From Uloborus plumipes (Eukaryota > Arthropoda > Arachnida > Araneae > Uloboridae), in the NCBI GenBank assembly GCA_038373865.1, contig JAXGGA010003004.1:1-64000 (forward strand): a stretch of 64,000 nt of DNA, read 5' to 3'. The position numbers and the translations under genes were made by a program. Below the pieces are notes generated by a model that was not told the origin of the DNA, ran no database searches, and saw only the letters and a list, made by a program, of their open reading frames with translations. Within the stretch, counting starts at the first letter, position 1. Every line of letters starts with the position of its first letter. Below are positions 1 to 10,630 of this stretch, in pieces.

Positions 1-353
1 ATTTTTTTAGAATACAATTCTGAAATTAAGTACTTACTCATATCTCATTATGATGTTTTCCTTTCACAACAAAGCCGTTGTCAGCTTACTTATTAGTCTT
101 GCCTTGCTTGGCGCCGCGCCCGCCGGCTGCCGAAGAATGTCGAGGTCAACTGCGCATGCGTGAATTGAGAATCGGTAACAAAGAGCGAAAGTTTCCGTTT
201 TGAAGGAAATAGAAATTTTTCGTCAAAAAATGAAGGAAAATGTACTGTATATTGACCCGACTTTTCTGAGAGTGTATTAAACATCAAAAATGCGAAAAGT
301 CCGATTCCTGTAGCGGATGCAAAGAGATTGCAGTTTTCAAAGTGATCATTCAA
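1..353. promoter_or_regulatory. GC-rich islet with NRF-1-like site, possible promoter
   Basis: Positions 100-165 are strikingly GC- and CpG-rich (GGCGCCGCGCCCGCCGGC near 109-127) against AT-rich surroundings, and TGCGCATGCG at 151-160 matches the core of the NRF-1 (erect wing) palindrome, a common element of CpG-type promoters. On the minus strand, sequence after the islet contains a short ATG followed by a strong GTAAGT donor near position 30-45, which would fit a very short first exon transcribed leftward out of the window. An 86-codon minus-strand open frame covers 93-353, but I recognise nothing in it. Promoter status is inference from composition and one motif. Confidence 0.3.
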
Positions 354-1540
354 GTGACATCAAAAGCATAAAAACGGAACATAAAATAATTTTTTTCGTT
401 GAATTTTTTTTACAATTGCATTTAAAGGTCAATGGTAAACATAGTATTGATGTCTGTTAACATAATTAATGCAAAAATAAAATTTAACGATCGTTTAACA
501 TTTGAACTCATAAAAGAACAGTTAATTTCGCTTTAAAAGTTTTAAAATAATGATCTGAGCAAAAAATAAAGCAAAATTTCAATCCTAATTCATTCCTAAT
601 AAAGAGTAATTAGCTTGAAAAGTAAGTAAAATTCGATTTTCATATCGGATGCAGAGATCGCTTTTTTTCAAAATGAAAGCATCAGAAATATAAAAACGGT
701 TTTTAATAATTTTTTAAAGTCAAAAATTTTAAGAGCTATATTTCATCAGGTTTATATGATGAATGTCAGTAATAATCACCGACATATTCGCCAAAAATTC
801 GGAGAAAAAATACGGTAGAGAAACATAGCAAAACAAACAATACCAGACTTGCAATATTAACAGACGCCAAAATACATTAATTCCTGAATATAACTAAAAC
901 ACCACCCTTGTAAGGATTTAAAAAAAAATAATGAAATTAAAAAAAAGATAATTTTCCGCCCGCCAAAATAAGGTCAAAACATCGCACCGACCAAAGACAT
1001 CAGATGGAAATAATTTTAATTTTAAATAGCTGATCGCATTCCCCAGAAGTAATCCCATTTTTTCTCCAGCCCCAGCTATCTGTTTGCAGTTCTAAGTTCA
1101 TTCTGCTAGTAATTGCTATTATTATTATTTATTTTATGTTTAAGTCCATAGCAGGGAGAAAAATCCTTACTCTGCACTTCCAGAGAAATCTATAACAACA
1201 GCAACATCGCAGCAAGCCACTTTGATTTGCATATGATATAAACAAGCAGAACCATTAAAGCAAAACAACTACCTTTTTTAAGTTGTTATTTTCTTTAAAA
1301 GAAGCCAACTAAAAGTGCAACATTTTGCACTAAAGATTTTTGCTTGCCCGAGCATCGCAAGGTAGGCAGGAAGTGCCGACTGTTTTTTTTTTTTTTTTCG
1401 GCAAAGTTAGCGGATAAGCGATTCCCTTCTTAAGCTTCAGAAAAGGCTCAAAAGTTATGGGCTTTTACACAGAAATATGCTATGCATTATTTTGATTTCA
1501 GATTTGCCTTTTGAATGAATAATGTGTGAAATGTACGTTT
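354..1540. other. AT-rich sequence, nothing recognised
   Basis: There is no gene or clear repeat here. It contains short poly(A) and poly(T) runs (for example T tracts near 1383-1399) and many in-frame stops in all frames. Confidence 0.5.
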
Positions 1541-1643
1541 GTTTGATCAGCATTTTGTGAAGGGTCCGTTTTGCTTGATCGCATTTTTGTGAAGGGTCCG
1601 TTTTGCTTGATCGTATTTTTGTGAAGGGTCCGTTAACGGACCC
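1541..1643. repeat. 31-32 bp tandem repeat, three units, ending in a perfect palindrome
   Basis: Three consecutive units share the core TTTTGTGAAGGGTCCGTT and each begins with TTGATC followed by GCA or GTA. The last unit runs into an 18 bp perfect palindrome, GGGTCCGTTAACGGACCC, at 1626-1643. The array lies immediately upstream of the Tc1 transposase relic, where the transposase N-terminus and the 5' terminal repeat would be expected. Confidence 0.75.
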
Positions 1644-1679
1644 GATTTTCCTCTGGCCAGACCCCTGATAGCAGATAGC

Positions 1680-2504
1680 TTTTTAGCTTTATCGGCTCGG
1701 AGACACCGAAATATGAGTGCCACTCAACTGCAACGACAACTTTGCTCGGCTACTGGCACCTGTGTTTCGACACAAACTGTCCGAAATTGACTCCACACCG
1801 TTGGCATGTATGCCCGTCGACTAATGGTGTGCGTCAGATTAAGTGCAAGTCACCGTCGTGCCCTTAGAGAGTGGGCAACGGAGCACGTTAGTTTTTCGAA
1901 GAAATGAGTGGTGCAATATCCTGTTCTCTGTTAAGTACTGTTTTTTCCTTCATCCTGATAATAGGTGGGTTTTCATCTGGAAGGATTGTGGCATAAGAAA
2001 TAATCCAGCATTTGTGCGGGAAAGTGTCAGATTTGGTGGTGGAGGTGTGATGGTATACGCCAGCATTTCCATTGATGGTTAAACCGACCTCCATATCTCT
2101 TTCAAAATGGAACTCTGACTGGTTATCGATATCGGGATGAGATTCTCAGACCTATCGTCTTCCCCTACGCTGCAGCAATTGGAGATGACTTCATTTTAAT
2201 GGACAACAATTGCAGGCCACATCGTGCTAACTTGGTGAATGATTTTCTTTTTGAAGAAGAAATCGTACGTATGGAATGGCCAGCGTTTTCTCTGGATATG
2301 AACCTAATAGAGCATGTTTGGGACATCCTAGGAAGACGAGTGGCTGGACGCCTATCACCTCCAGAAACTTTCCAGGCACTCGAAAGTGCTCTTCAGAAGG
2401 AGTGGGGCAGAATACCCCAGCCCCACATTAATACCCTCATTGAGTCCATGCCTCAGAGGTGTTTAACACTGCTAGCTGTCCGGGGAAACCATACTTCATA
2501 CTAA
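1680..2504 (+). pseudogene. Tc1-type transposase relic (DD34E family), multiply broken
   Basis: This is a decayed Tc1/mariner transposase. Three segments align in order with the usual Tc1 layout. 1680-1900 carries the second helix-turn-helix region, with an in-frame TGA at 1788-1790. About 1895-2082 carries HPDNRWVFIWKDCGIRNNP and RFGGGGVMVYASISIDG, ending in TAA at 2080-2082. After a two-base CT gain near 2096-2100, 2098-2504 carries LMDNNCRPHRANLVNDF, then IEHVWDILGRR and the C-terminus ending HTSY. Catalytic residues look damaged. The first Asp region, normally SDESRF, reads SVKYCF. The second Asp, aligned by the NxxPH motif, is Asn in MDNNCRPH. The Glu in IEHVWD is kept, 34 residues on. 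The N-terminal part is missing. The element is inactive. Confidence 0.93.
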
Positions 2505-2755
2505 AAGTGGTTTACTTCAAAAGAAACCCCTTTTTTTAATTTGTTTTTCTCATTTTCAGAAAATGTGTTTTTTTTTCCTTTTTTTTTCCCTTTTTTACCA
2601 AAGCTGAATAAAGCATTTTTTCTGACAAACTAATGTAATTTTTATCTCTTATAGCTTACTACGTGTAGTCGATAATGTATCAATATACCAAAATGGCCAA
2701 TAGGTGCAAAATCAACCAAAAATCCCAATATCCTTTAATTGTTTTGAGCAGTGTA
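2505..2755 (+). mobile_element. 3' end of the Tc1 element with terminal inverted repeat
   Basis: The sequence from the transposase stop codon to the element end is non-coding and T-rich. It ends at 2731-2755 with TCCTTTAATTGTTTTGAGCA followed by GTGTA, the inverse of the typical Tc1 terminus that starts TACACTGCTCAAAA. The last TA is probably the target dinucleotide. No matching 5' terminal repeat is visible upstream, so the copy is 5'-truncated. Confidence 0.85.
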
Positions 2756-4986
2756 TCTTATGCCCATAGGTTTGAAAACTTTTCCCAAATGGTCCATAAT
2801 TGCAGTCATTAATATATAGCTATAGAGCTCTACTACACTCACACAGTTGACAGTAAATTTAACTTGTAGTGACATTTTGCGCATAATTAAACATGCATTT
2901 GTATCAATACATTTGAAGAGTGCCAATATGATCAAGCTTAGAATGTCATCCCCCCCCTCTTTTTTTTTTTTTTCAATCTGTAGTTAGATGGGGAAGAAGA
3001 GGTTCTAGTGCCAGATCTTAAAATTATCCGATGTGGGATATAGCAATAAAAGTGGCCTTCTACTCATCTTCCTTCAAATTTCTATGTCTATTTTTATTTA
3101 TTTATTTTTTTAAGGTCGAAAAGTGGGGAGTTCATGAAGCGTAAGTTAAGTTTAGTTATGAGGTCTTCATGTACTAATAATTGCCGTGAAAGAAGGATAA
3201 ACACTAATAGTTTCAAGTCTTAAAATAAATCTTAAGATGACTATTGTTAGGTCTGAAGAAGGACAGAGGTAAGGATATAAGGATACAATGGAAGTCAACG
3301 GGCAAATTTTCGCCATTGAAGTTTTAAGAACACCTTTGTAGTTGTGTCTTGTGGTATTAGGGGGAAGAGATGGAGGGGGGGGGGAGGTTTGCTAGCCATG
3401 GCCCTGATACAAAGAAATTTTCAAAATTTCGATCGAAAATTTTAAATGTTTGATGAAAAGAAAGTGGTGGTTTGAGCTCCCTTCCAATTGTTTTCAAAAC
3501 AGAAGTTAATTTTAGGGCACCTTTAATTATATTGGAATTGAGGATCTAGAAACTTTTTGAAACTGAAGTTAAATCACAATTGTAATCTATTTTTGGTGAC
3601 GTTAACTTAATGGGTAAGATTCAAGAAATCTCCCTGACATTTTTCAACAACGTAACTTTTGGTCATGTTTGGTAAGAAGAGAAAGGGGCTTCAATTTTTA
3701 GTTATCTTTGGTGTCATTTGAGAAGGGGTGTGGTAATTAAGAGCTCTCCCCTGGGGATTTTTCATGACAAATGGTCCTAAAGCAGAATTTAGGATCTCTT
3801 TAATCTCGCCAAGGTGGTCATAATCCAATTTTGATTGTTTTAATTTTTTTTATTTTGGGAAAGACCGAAAACCTCCCCACCTCCTGTCTCTCCCTATATA
3901 TATATATATATACGCTCTTGGTTCAGTGTTGCTGTCGGTGTGCTCTCCAAAGAGTTTACAAGAGGAGAATTTACTACTATTTAAACTTTAGGAACCGGTT
4001 TTTGACGAGGTTCGTAAAAGAAAATTTTTCAGATTATTATTTCTTCAGTAAACAATATCTTTCTTATTATAATATTTTCCAAAGATATGGTTAGAAATAT
4101 TTCAAAAAAATGTTGTTGTTTTTTATTTGAACAGATTTTTAATTAAAAAAATTACCGCCCTCTAAGAGTTACCAATCGGAGTCTGGACTCATGTGGCCCA
4201 TGCCTAAATTCAGCTCTGTGTGTATTGTAAGAAATCATATACTTTAATTGGATGTTTATTGGTATATCCTTACAATTTCTTTTACTTTGAAAATATCCAG
4301 GGCTGATAATGTCAAAAAACATAACTATTGTGATACGTATACTTTATCAAGAACTATATGAACTGTTTCAAGTTCTTGCACATCATTCCAATAATCGATG
4401 CTGTAAAATCTGCTCTGTAAGTAACTACAAGCCAGCATTTTTAAGAAAATTTTCCAAAGCGGACCTACTGTTCTGGACTAATCATGGTTTTTGTATCGCA
4501 ATATTAAACAAAACAAAGGGCCACTCATGTCAGCTTTGCAGGGTGTTGGCTGGATACCACTAGTTGCTAAAAAAAATTTCATTGGATCACTGGGTGACCT
4601 ACATGTCATAGTTTCTAACCACTGGTTTGTAGCAATAAACTTCATTCCTAATAAAGATCTACAGTGCAAATATAATTAAGGTTAAAAATAAAATGAAGTT
4701 TTTTTGGTGTAGCAAATTTCTAAAAATAAAGCAATATTAATAATAATTTTTTGACGTGGTTCTCGGTACTGACAACATTTTCAATTTCTTTTAAACTCAT
4801 GAGCTGTTGCTTGATTCTTTTTCAATGATGCAAGTTGATATTTAACCACATTACTTTTCAATCATTTAGGTCTTTTCTAAAAAGATTGAAATAACTTTAA
4901 AACCTCTCATGACCAGAGTTGGAGGTTTTTGACATCAAAATAATTTTTGATAAAACAAGGTTATAATACCAGTTTCAACTATCAAA
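2756..4986. other. AT-rich sequence with diverged internal repeats
   Basis: No gene was recognised. Between about 3100 and 3850 similar phrases recur at irregular spacing (a run meaning 'gaacacctttg' or 'gggcacctttaa', followed by 'gggg' and 'gagatgg' type sequence), which suggests an old, decayed tandem array. A short TA microsatellite lies at 3894-3912. Short plus- and minus-strand frames of 60-87 codons have low-complexity translations and are not supported. Confidence 0.4.
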
Positions 4987-5028
4987 CCCTATCAAGATGA
5001 TAGGAAAACTATCATCAAAGTGATAGGG
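4987..5028. repeat. Small hairpin
   Basis: CCCTATCA and GATGATAG on the left pair with CTATCATC and TGATAGGG on the right, around a loop of about five bases. A small interruption separates the two stem halves. It is an isolated inverted repeat and no function can be assigned. Confidence 0.55.
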
Positions 5029-7032
5029 TGTCAAGAACTGCTGGTGAACAAGGGTTTGCTGATGAAATATCTAAACTAGTAACGATTGTCATCATATGAT
5101 AAATTTGAATTGCAGTATGGCAGGCCTAGTAATTTTTTTTAAAATATCTTTTTTAATTAAATTTCAGATGAAAAGATAGTTTTGTCAAAGACTTAGGTGA
5201 CATAGGTTTATATTAAGTGACAATATAGTAATTATTATTTTTTGCTTGTTCGTTTATTTATTTATTTGTAGTATTTAAAATTTAAAAGCTCAAGTTTTTT
5301 GTGTCTTTTGACAAGCTAATCATACGATCTAAATCTCTAGAATCTTTTTGACCCAGATTAAGAATATAAAGTAATGTCAGTGCATACCTATTTGCACTGT
5401 GGTAGTAAGATCAAAAAATATTTACATATGAAACAAGAACAAGAGTAGATGTAATTTTTCCACTGCTAAATTCTAAATACTTTCACTTCATTCCATGTCA
5501 AACATCACACTGTTTAGGATGTACCCTCATAGATCTTAATGAAACTAGTTATAGCAACGGATTTAGCCTATTTATGTTTAAAAATCATTTTTAAACAATT
5601 TCTCTCTATTTATTAAAAATTTATTAAGTATTAACTAGTATTGAAATTTTTAATACAAATGCAATAGTTTGAGACAGTTAATCGTCATTTTCTCAGTAAC
5701 TAAAAAAGGTACAAGCTTGAAATAGGTTTTGTTTTTAAGTTGTGTAACTCGATGAAATAAAGAAAAATAATTTAAAATTTATGTTTCTCAAAGACGAGTT
5801 TTAAATTCTGAAACAGTTTACAAAATCACGTTGTGTTATCCCCTTACACCTTGAGTTTCATTTTAAGATCAGGTGATACAGAGAAAAAATTTTTCACATG
5901 TATTAGAAAATATGGATTTTTGTTCTGAATAGCATATTATTCCATGTAAAATCAACATGGCCCTCAACCTGAACATCTCTGATATTTTTGGAACTCTCTT
6001 ATTTATGGAGTGCTATTCCCGGTTTTTACAAACGGACTGTATGTTGCGTTTAAATTACAGGTTTACTCTCATCAAAAAAGATTCTTATTAAGTCGCAGTT
6101 TTAAACTGCTAACATAATGTTATGTAACTCACACCAAAGTGTTTTCACACACAAGTATATTGCGTGTCTTTAAATTGATCAAATAGTAACTATAATTAGA
6201 GCTCCAGGAACAATAAAAAGTTTGGAAAATTGTCAAATGACTTGTGGTTTGAAGGTCGAACTTAATTTTGTTCTATACATTAATTCTACTCTGACAGAAA
6301 GAAAGTTTCAAAATATTGCCGCGATCGACTCAAAATGGGTTGGAGATCAACCGATCGATCGCGATCGATGGTTTGCCTGCCGTTGAGTTAGATTCATGAC
6401 TTTCAGTTTGATGCCGAAAATTCAATAAAATTGTCATTTAAACTTCGAAGAAAGAAGAAAAATTAAAAGGATTACCTTTTGTGCAAATTGTATACACAAA
6501 AAAAAATCAAACCTGGTTTGTACTAAATTGCAATGTCAATTCGTCATAAATTTCTACTAAACTAGTAATTGATTTATCCTAATCAAGCGGTTTTGTTCAG
6601 CTTAATTTATAAGTTTCGTTGAAATCGTCTTGAAGGTTCTGAAGCATTAGAAATGCAATTGCGGAATCTCTTAATTCTCCTCAATTAAACCAGATATATT
6701 TTGTGCAAATAATCGGACATTTCTTAATACCTTTTCTTGACCTTTCAAGGTAGACAGGTTTTTCCTCAGCTAAAAGCCCGGTCGCCAACCTTTGATGGTT
6801 GAGGGTGGGTTGATAACAATGAGCTAAGTTTTCGACATAGCAAATTGGAACAGTCTCATTTGCTTCATTCAATTAATTTTCCTTCGCATTATTTTTTCGT
6901 CTTCTCTGTTTAATTATTTTTTTTATGTCTATTTGTAAAGAATAGAAATCGTTTATTTGTAACAGAGTAATTTTAAATGGAAAAGAGTTTGATTATTGTT
7001 ATTATTTTACTATTCAATTTTTGTGTAGCATA
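5029..7032. other. AT-rich sequence; one CpG-rich palindrome
   Basis: No gene was seen. The only notable element is the perfect 16 bp palindrome ATCGATCGCGATCGAT at 6354-6369, flanked by AACC and GGTT, within a short CpG-rich stretch (6320-6385) of otherwise AT-rich DNA. Confidence 0.45.
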
Positions 7033-7290
7033 TTAACACGTTCAATGCTGACCTCATGACAATGGTTACCACCATCAGGCTGAAAAAATTTTTGTTGTCT
7101 AACTTACCAATTCCACTCCATTTTTAATGTAGATTTTTAATGTAGAACATCTAGATAAAGAGGAACAAATTTAAAAATTGTTTTTTAAATATTCAATTGT
7201 GAAAATTTGAAGTTCTCCCCCAAGAGGACAGCCCCGCTACGTGAACCTGTTGCCGTCCTTCCAAGAGTTTATGCGCTCCCAACGTGTTAA
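7033..7290 (-). mobile_element. TTAA-flanked non-autonomous DNA transposon, copy 1
   Basis: The 258 bp element starts TTAACACGTTCAATGCTGAC and ends GCGCTCCCAACGTGTTAA, so both ends read TTAACACGTT inward. The same element occurs, inverted relative to this copy, at 26067-26304 and 36756-36988. This copy is about 20 bp longer because of a partial internal repeat of TTTTTAATGTAGA near 7119-7145. TTAA at both ends fits the piggyBac superfamily, which targets TTAA; that assignment is inference because no transposase is present. Confidence 0.85.
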
Positions 7291-8948
7291 GATTCTTCTT
7301 CTTCTGCACTGCTAAATATATGCTTTGTTAGTGATTATGAATTGTTATCACATACCCAAGGCAGTAGTATATACCTGCTTATTAAATGCATTGATTAAAA
7401 CAAAAGAGCTAGCCAAGTTAAGAAATGTGACAAAATAGGGTTTTTTTTAACGTGAGTTAAAAGCATCGAGTATGGTGCACCTTTTGTTTTTGTAACTTAC
7501 AACTATCACGATCAAGGGAAAAATTAACGTTGAATATAAAATGAAATTCAGGATTCAGGGATTGGAATTATTCCTATTTAAATACTGAAACCGTTTTAAT
7601 TTTTTTTTTAGCTTTTTTTTTTTTTTTTTTTTCAAAAATAGGAAAAAAGTTTGTTTACGAGAGATGGCTCTTTTTCTGGGGCACCCACAAAAATAACACA
7701 AGAAAGCTATTGCTACTATTTGTATTTCATAAATCAATTATTTGCAGTTCAAACAAATTATGAGAATGTAAATGATGGGTGAACGAAAGCAACTCTGAAT
7801 GGCTTACCGAGAAATAGTTCCTTTTATTTTACTACTGAAATCGAATAAATCCGATTTGTAAAAAACTCATTTTCTCTATTTTGTTTCTAGTGGGGTTTTT
7901 GGGTGGGGGGGGGGGGGTTTAAGCTATTTTGTGTTGATTTTTAACGGGCAGAAGAAAAATCCACCTTCATTTCCCTTTGATTAAACTTTTTAAACCCCAC
8001 CTCTTCATTAATAATCAAACTAATATTGGACTAACCCTGTCGGATTACTGATTTGTTTAGATGTTTAAACATTGAGTATAAAAAAAATACTGGGTATGAT
8101 TAATCCCTGTAATGAATGGAGGCGACGTGGGAGGTCCAACTTAGAACGTTGTAGGCGGGCACTGTAAAAGCTAAAACGGCTCTCGGTACCGGGTCGTTGT
8201 ACAAGTGATTAAAACTTTTCATCAAAAAAAAAAAAAAAAAAATATCTATTACGACAGTTGAAGTGGAAAAATTAAATCTATCGTCGAAATGAAAAACTTT
8301 AGCTTTACTGTGAAATGTATAATTGCCTTGATAAAAGACATCCGTTTTCCTTTGCTCCCTCTGCAGGAAATTATAGCGGGCGGCATCAGGGGATGAAAGT
8401 CAGTTTTTACAATAGGCAGTAGATTTATATCTAATTAAAAAAGATAAAAATTAAAATATATGCTGCTCAAACGTATCCTTAAAAGCTCTAAAAACTCCTA
8501 TATTGCAGAATGTTTACGTTAATTACGCAAAGATTTTTCTTGATAAATTTCGTAGACGTAATTAGATTTTTTTTTTTTTTCTCTCCCCCAACTCCCTCTC
8601 AAACAATAGATTAAACTTCTCCATTTTTGTGGAAAATCTAGTTTTTCAACTGATAAAAACAGACACCTTAGATGCGTCCGAAACATTATGTATGCAGTGG
8701 AGGGGGATGGACGCTGCTTTGCTAATACTTTTAACTCCCATGATTCCTGTTGCATTTAAAATCTTCCTTTTCCAAAACATGCATGTTAATGTTGCCCACT
8801 TAAATTCACTTCTTTGTTCAAAATGAAATACTCGTATAACGTACAGTGCAAAAAAAAAATGATACTCAGTTGAGGTACGTAGACATTTTCACGCATACGT
8901 TTGCACTTTATTCCTGGAATTTTAAACTTTAGTATTTAATTTTCGTCA
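7291..8948. other. AT-rich sequence with homopolymer runs
   Basis: No gene was recognised. It contains a poly(T) stretch (about 7603-7632) and a 13-base G run at 7905-7917. Translations of the small open frames here are dominated by Lys or Phe runs made by these homopolymers. Confidence 0.4.
8112..8242 (+). repeat. Possible SINE or retroposed fragment with poly(A) tail
   Basis: About 110 bp of GC-richer sequence (including GGAGGCGACGTGGGAGGTCC and CTCGGTACCGGGTCGTTGTA) ends in a clean run of 19 A residues at 8224-8242, the pattern left by target-primed reverse transcription. I could not find a convincing tRNA A/B box or a target duplication, so the source RNA is unknown. Confidence 0.3.
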
Positions 8949-9222
8949 TACACTCCCGATTATCCGCGGAATGGGGTGTCACGGTAACTGCGGATAAGCG
9001 AATACCGCGGATAATCATAAAAATAGAAAAAGCAATATTAATGTACACGATGCTACAAAAATCAACAACACTTACACATGCATTTAAATTATACCTAAAA
9101 ACGATTACACTGAACGTAAAAAATATATTTTGCTGAAAATGAACAATAACATACTCAAAACCACCATAAAAAACATGAGAACAGAAGTGTGAAAATCCGC
9201 GGATAATCTGGAGTTTACTGTA
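8949..9222. mobile_element. Tigger/pogo-like MITE
   Basis: The left end reads TACACTCCCGATTATCCGCGG and the right end, in reverse complement, TACAGTAAACTCCAGATTATCCGCGG. GATTATCCGCGG is exact in both. Outer TA dinucleotides fit the TA target of Tc1/mariner-type elements, and CAGTAAACTC..GATTATCCG resembles Tigger/pogo termini. There is a second internal GCGGATAAGCGAATACCGCGGATAAT block near the left end. The interior is AT-rich and non-coding. Confidence 0.75.
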
Positions 9223-9440
9223 TTTGAAAATAAAGATCCGTTATGTATCATGTAATATAATGTACCCTTTTTTTAAAGAGAAATTTTGTGCTTAAAAAAA
9301 GATTTATTCATGTTGTAGGTGTGGCTGTACGGTCACTCCCCCAATACGTACAAATCTTTTTTTTAAGCACAAAATTTCTTTTTAAAAAGCGGGTGCATTA
9401 TAGTACATGATACATAACGAATCCTTATTTTCAAATACAG
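9218..9440. mobile_element. Foldback element, 223 bp palindrome
   Basis: Left arm CTGTATTTGAAAATAAAG, then TCCGTTATGTATCATGTA and AGAAATTTTGTGCTTAAAAA, is matched in inverse order by the right arm ending TTTTCAAATACAG. Arms are about 95 bp around a spacer of about 30 bp. An extra copy of TTATTTTCAAATACAG follows at 9445-9460. The left end overlaps the right end of the Tigger-like MITE, so one probably inserted at or next to the other. Confidence 0.75.
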
Positions 9441-9480
9441 TCAGTTATTTTCAAATACAGAAATTTCTTTAGAAAGTTAA

Positions 9481-10630
9481 TCTATACTAATATTAATAAT
9501 ATAAAGATGTAGATTTTGTTTGTTTGTTTGCTTGAACGCGTTAATCTCAGGAACTATTGGTTCGATTTGAAAAGTTCTTTTTGTGTTGAATAGCCCATTT
9601 ATCCAGGAAGGCTTTAGGCTATAGGAGTTATTGTTATAACAAAAAATAATAATGTAAAAAATAATAAACTCTACGAGAAGAATTAGTTTCCTCCAACTCG
9701 AGAGATGGAGCTCATAAAGAGTATTGCTAAGCTTTTGCAACTGTGGAGGCGCCCTCTACATTCAATGGTTGACAATCAAGCAGTTGCTCTTGCCTTTTAA
9801 TGTGGATTAGTTTCCACTCTTCTCGAGCGATGTCGTTCGTTAAAATTATTTTTTTAGAAACTGTGTAGAGAGCGCTGGTTGACAATTGCTCTAGCCTCGA
9901 GAGTCTTGCCTCTTGCCACATGGCTCAGATCACGAAATGGTTTTCGTGTTTTTCTTTGATATTCAGGTATATAATTTGTTTTGTAGGATTTTTCTATTAA
10001 CTTTTGTCTTCCTTATTTCTGCATTGTTAGTATTTGTTCTTCATTTGTGGTTGTTCTTTGTAACTTTATTATTATAGTGTACCTCAGGTACTTACCTAAG
10101 CACATAATTTAAAACCATAGTATATTTATATAGGGTATTGTTTTCTTATTCTTTTGACTTTTTTTATGTAATAGGTAGGCAAGTAGGTTTCAAATGAGTC
10201 AAACCTTCTTCTTCTTCTTTTTCTTTTTCTTTTTTTCTTTTATTTTAAATGATTTAAGATAGTTACTAATCTAAGTAAATAATATGATTCGTTATATTTT
10301 TGTAACGTTTTTACTATTTTATATCATTGGTACTAAACACATAATTTAATTGCATAGTATTTTTATATTGGGTAGTGTTTAATTATTCTTTTAACTTTTT
10401 TTCCTTATGTAGCACACATATACGTTGGCTTCAAATGAGCCTAACTTTTTTTTAATAGTTGCATATAGTTCTAATGTAAATAAATAATTTGATTTGTCAT
10501 GGTTTAGTACAACATGGGTACTTTTCTGAACACATAATAAAAGTGCGCGTGGTATTTTTATATTGGGTAATTGTGTTGAATAGTACATTTATACAGAGGT
10601 AGCCCGTGCAACGCCGGGCTACGCAGCTAG
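9481..10630 (+). mobile_element. Non-autonomous Helitron, complete ends
   Basis: The element starts TCTATACTAATATTA and ends ACGCAGCTAG, inserted between an A (9480) and a T (10631). All three Helitron hallmarks are visible: a TC start, a CTAG (CTRR) end, and a subterminal hairpin with perfect 8 bp stem GTAGCCCG (10599-10606) and CGGGCTAC (10615-10622), four bases before CTAG. The 5' region (TTTGTTTGTTTG, then ATCTCAGGAACTATTGGTTC) resembles arthropod Helitron starts known to me. No Rep/helicase gene is present. Inside are an inverted GCGCCCTCTACA / TAGAGAGCGC pair (9748-9878) and a degenerate tandem repeat (see 10089-10580). Confidence 0.92.
10089..10580. repeat. Diverged tandem repeat inside the Helitron
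   Basis: Three units carry the recurring phrase CACATAATTT..TAGTATTTTTATATTGGGTA, followed in the first two by TTATTCTTTT, then GGCTTCAAATGAGCC or similar. Phrase starts are near 10098, 10336 and 10529, giving periods of about 190-240 bp. The third unit is truncated by the Helitron 3' end. Confidence 0.7.

Noticed and set aside
1888..2094. Minus-strand frame antisense to the Tc1 relic.
   Set aside because: It is a shadow of the transposase codons.
3831..4094. 87-codon plus-strand frame with YIYIYT residues.
   Set aside because: The translation is produced partly by a TA microsatellite and is low in complexity.
9727..9921. 64-codon minus-strand frame inside the Helitron.
   Set aside because: No Rep or helicase motifs; it overlaps an inverted-repeat pair and is probably chance.
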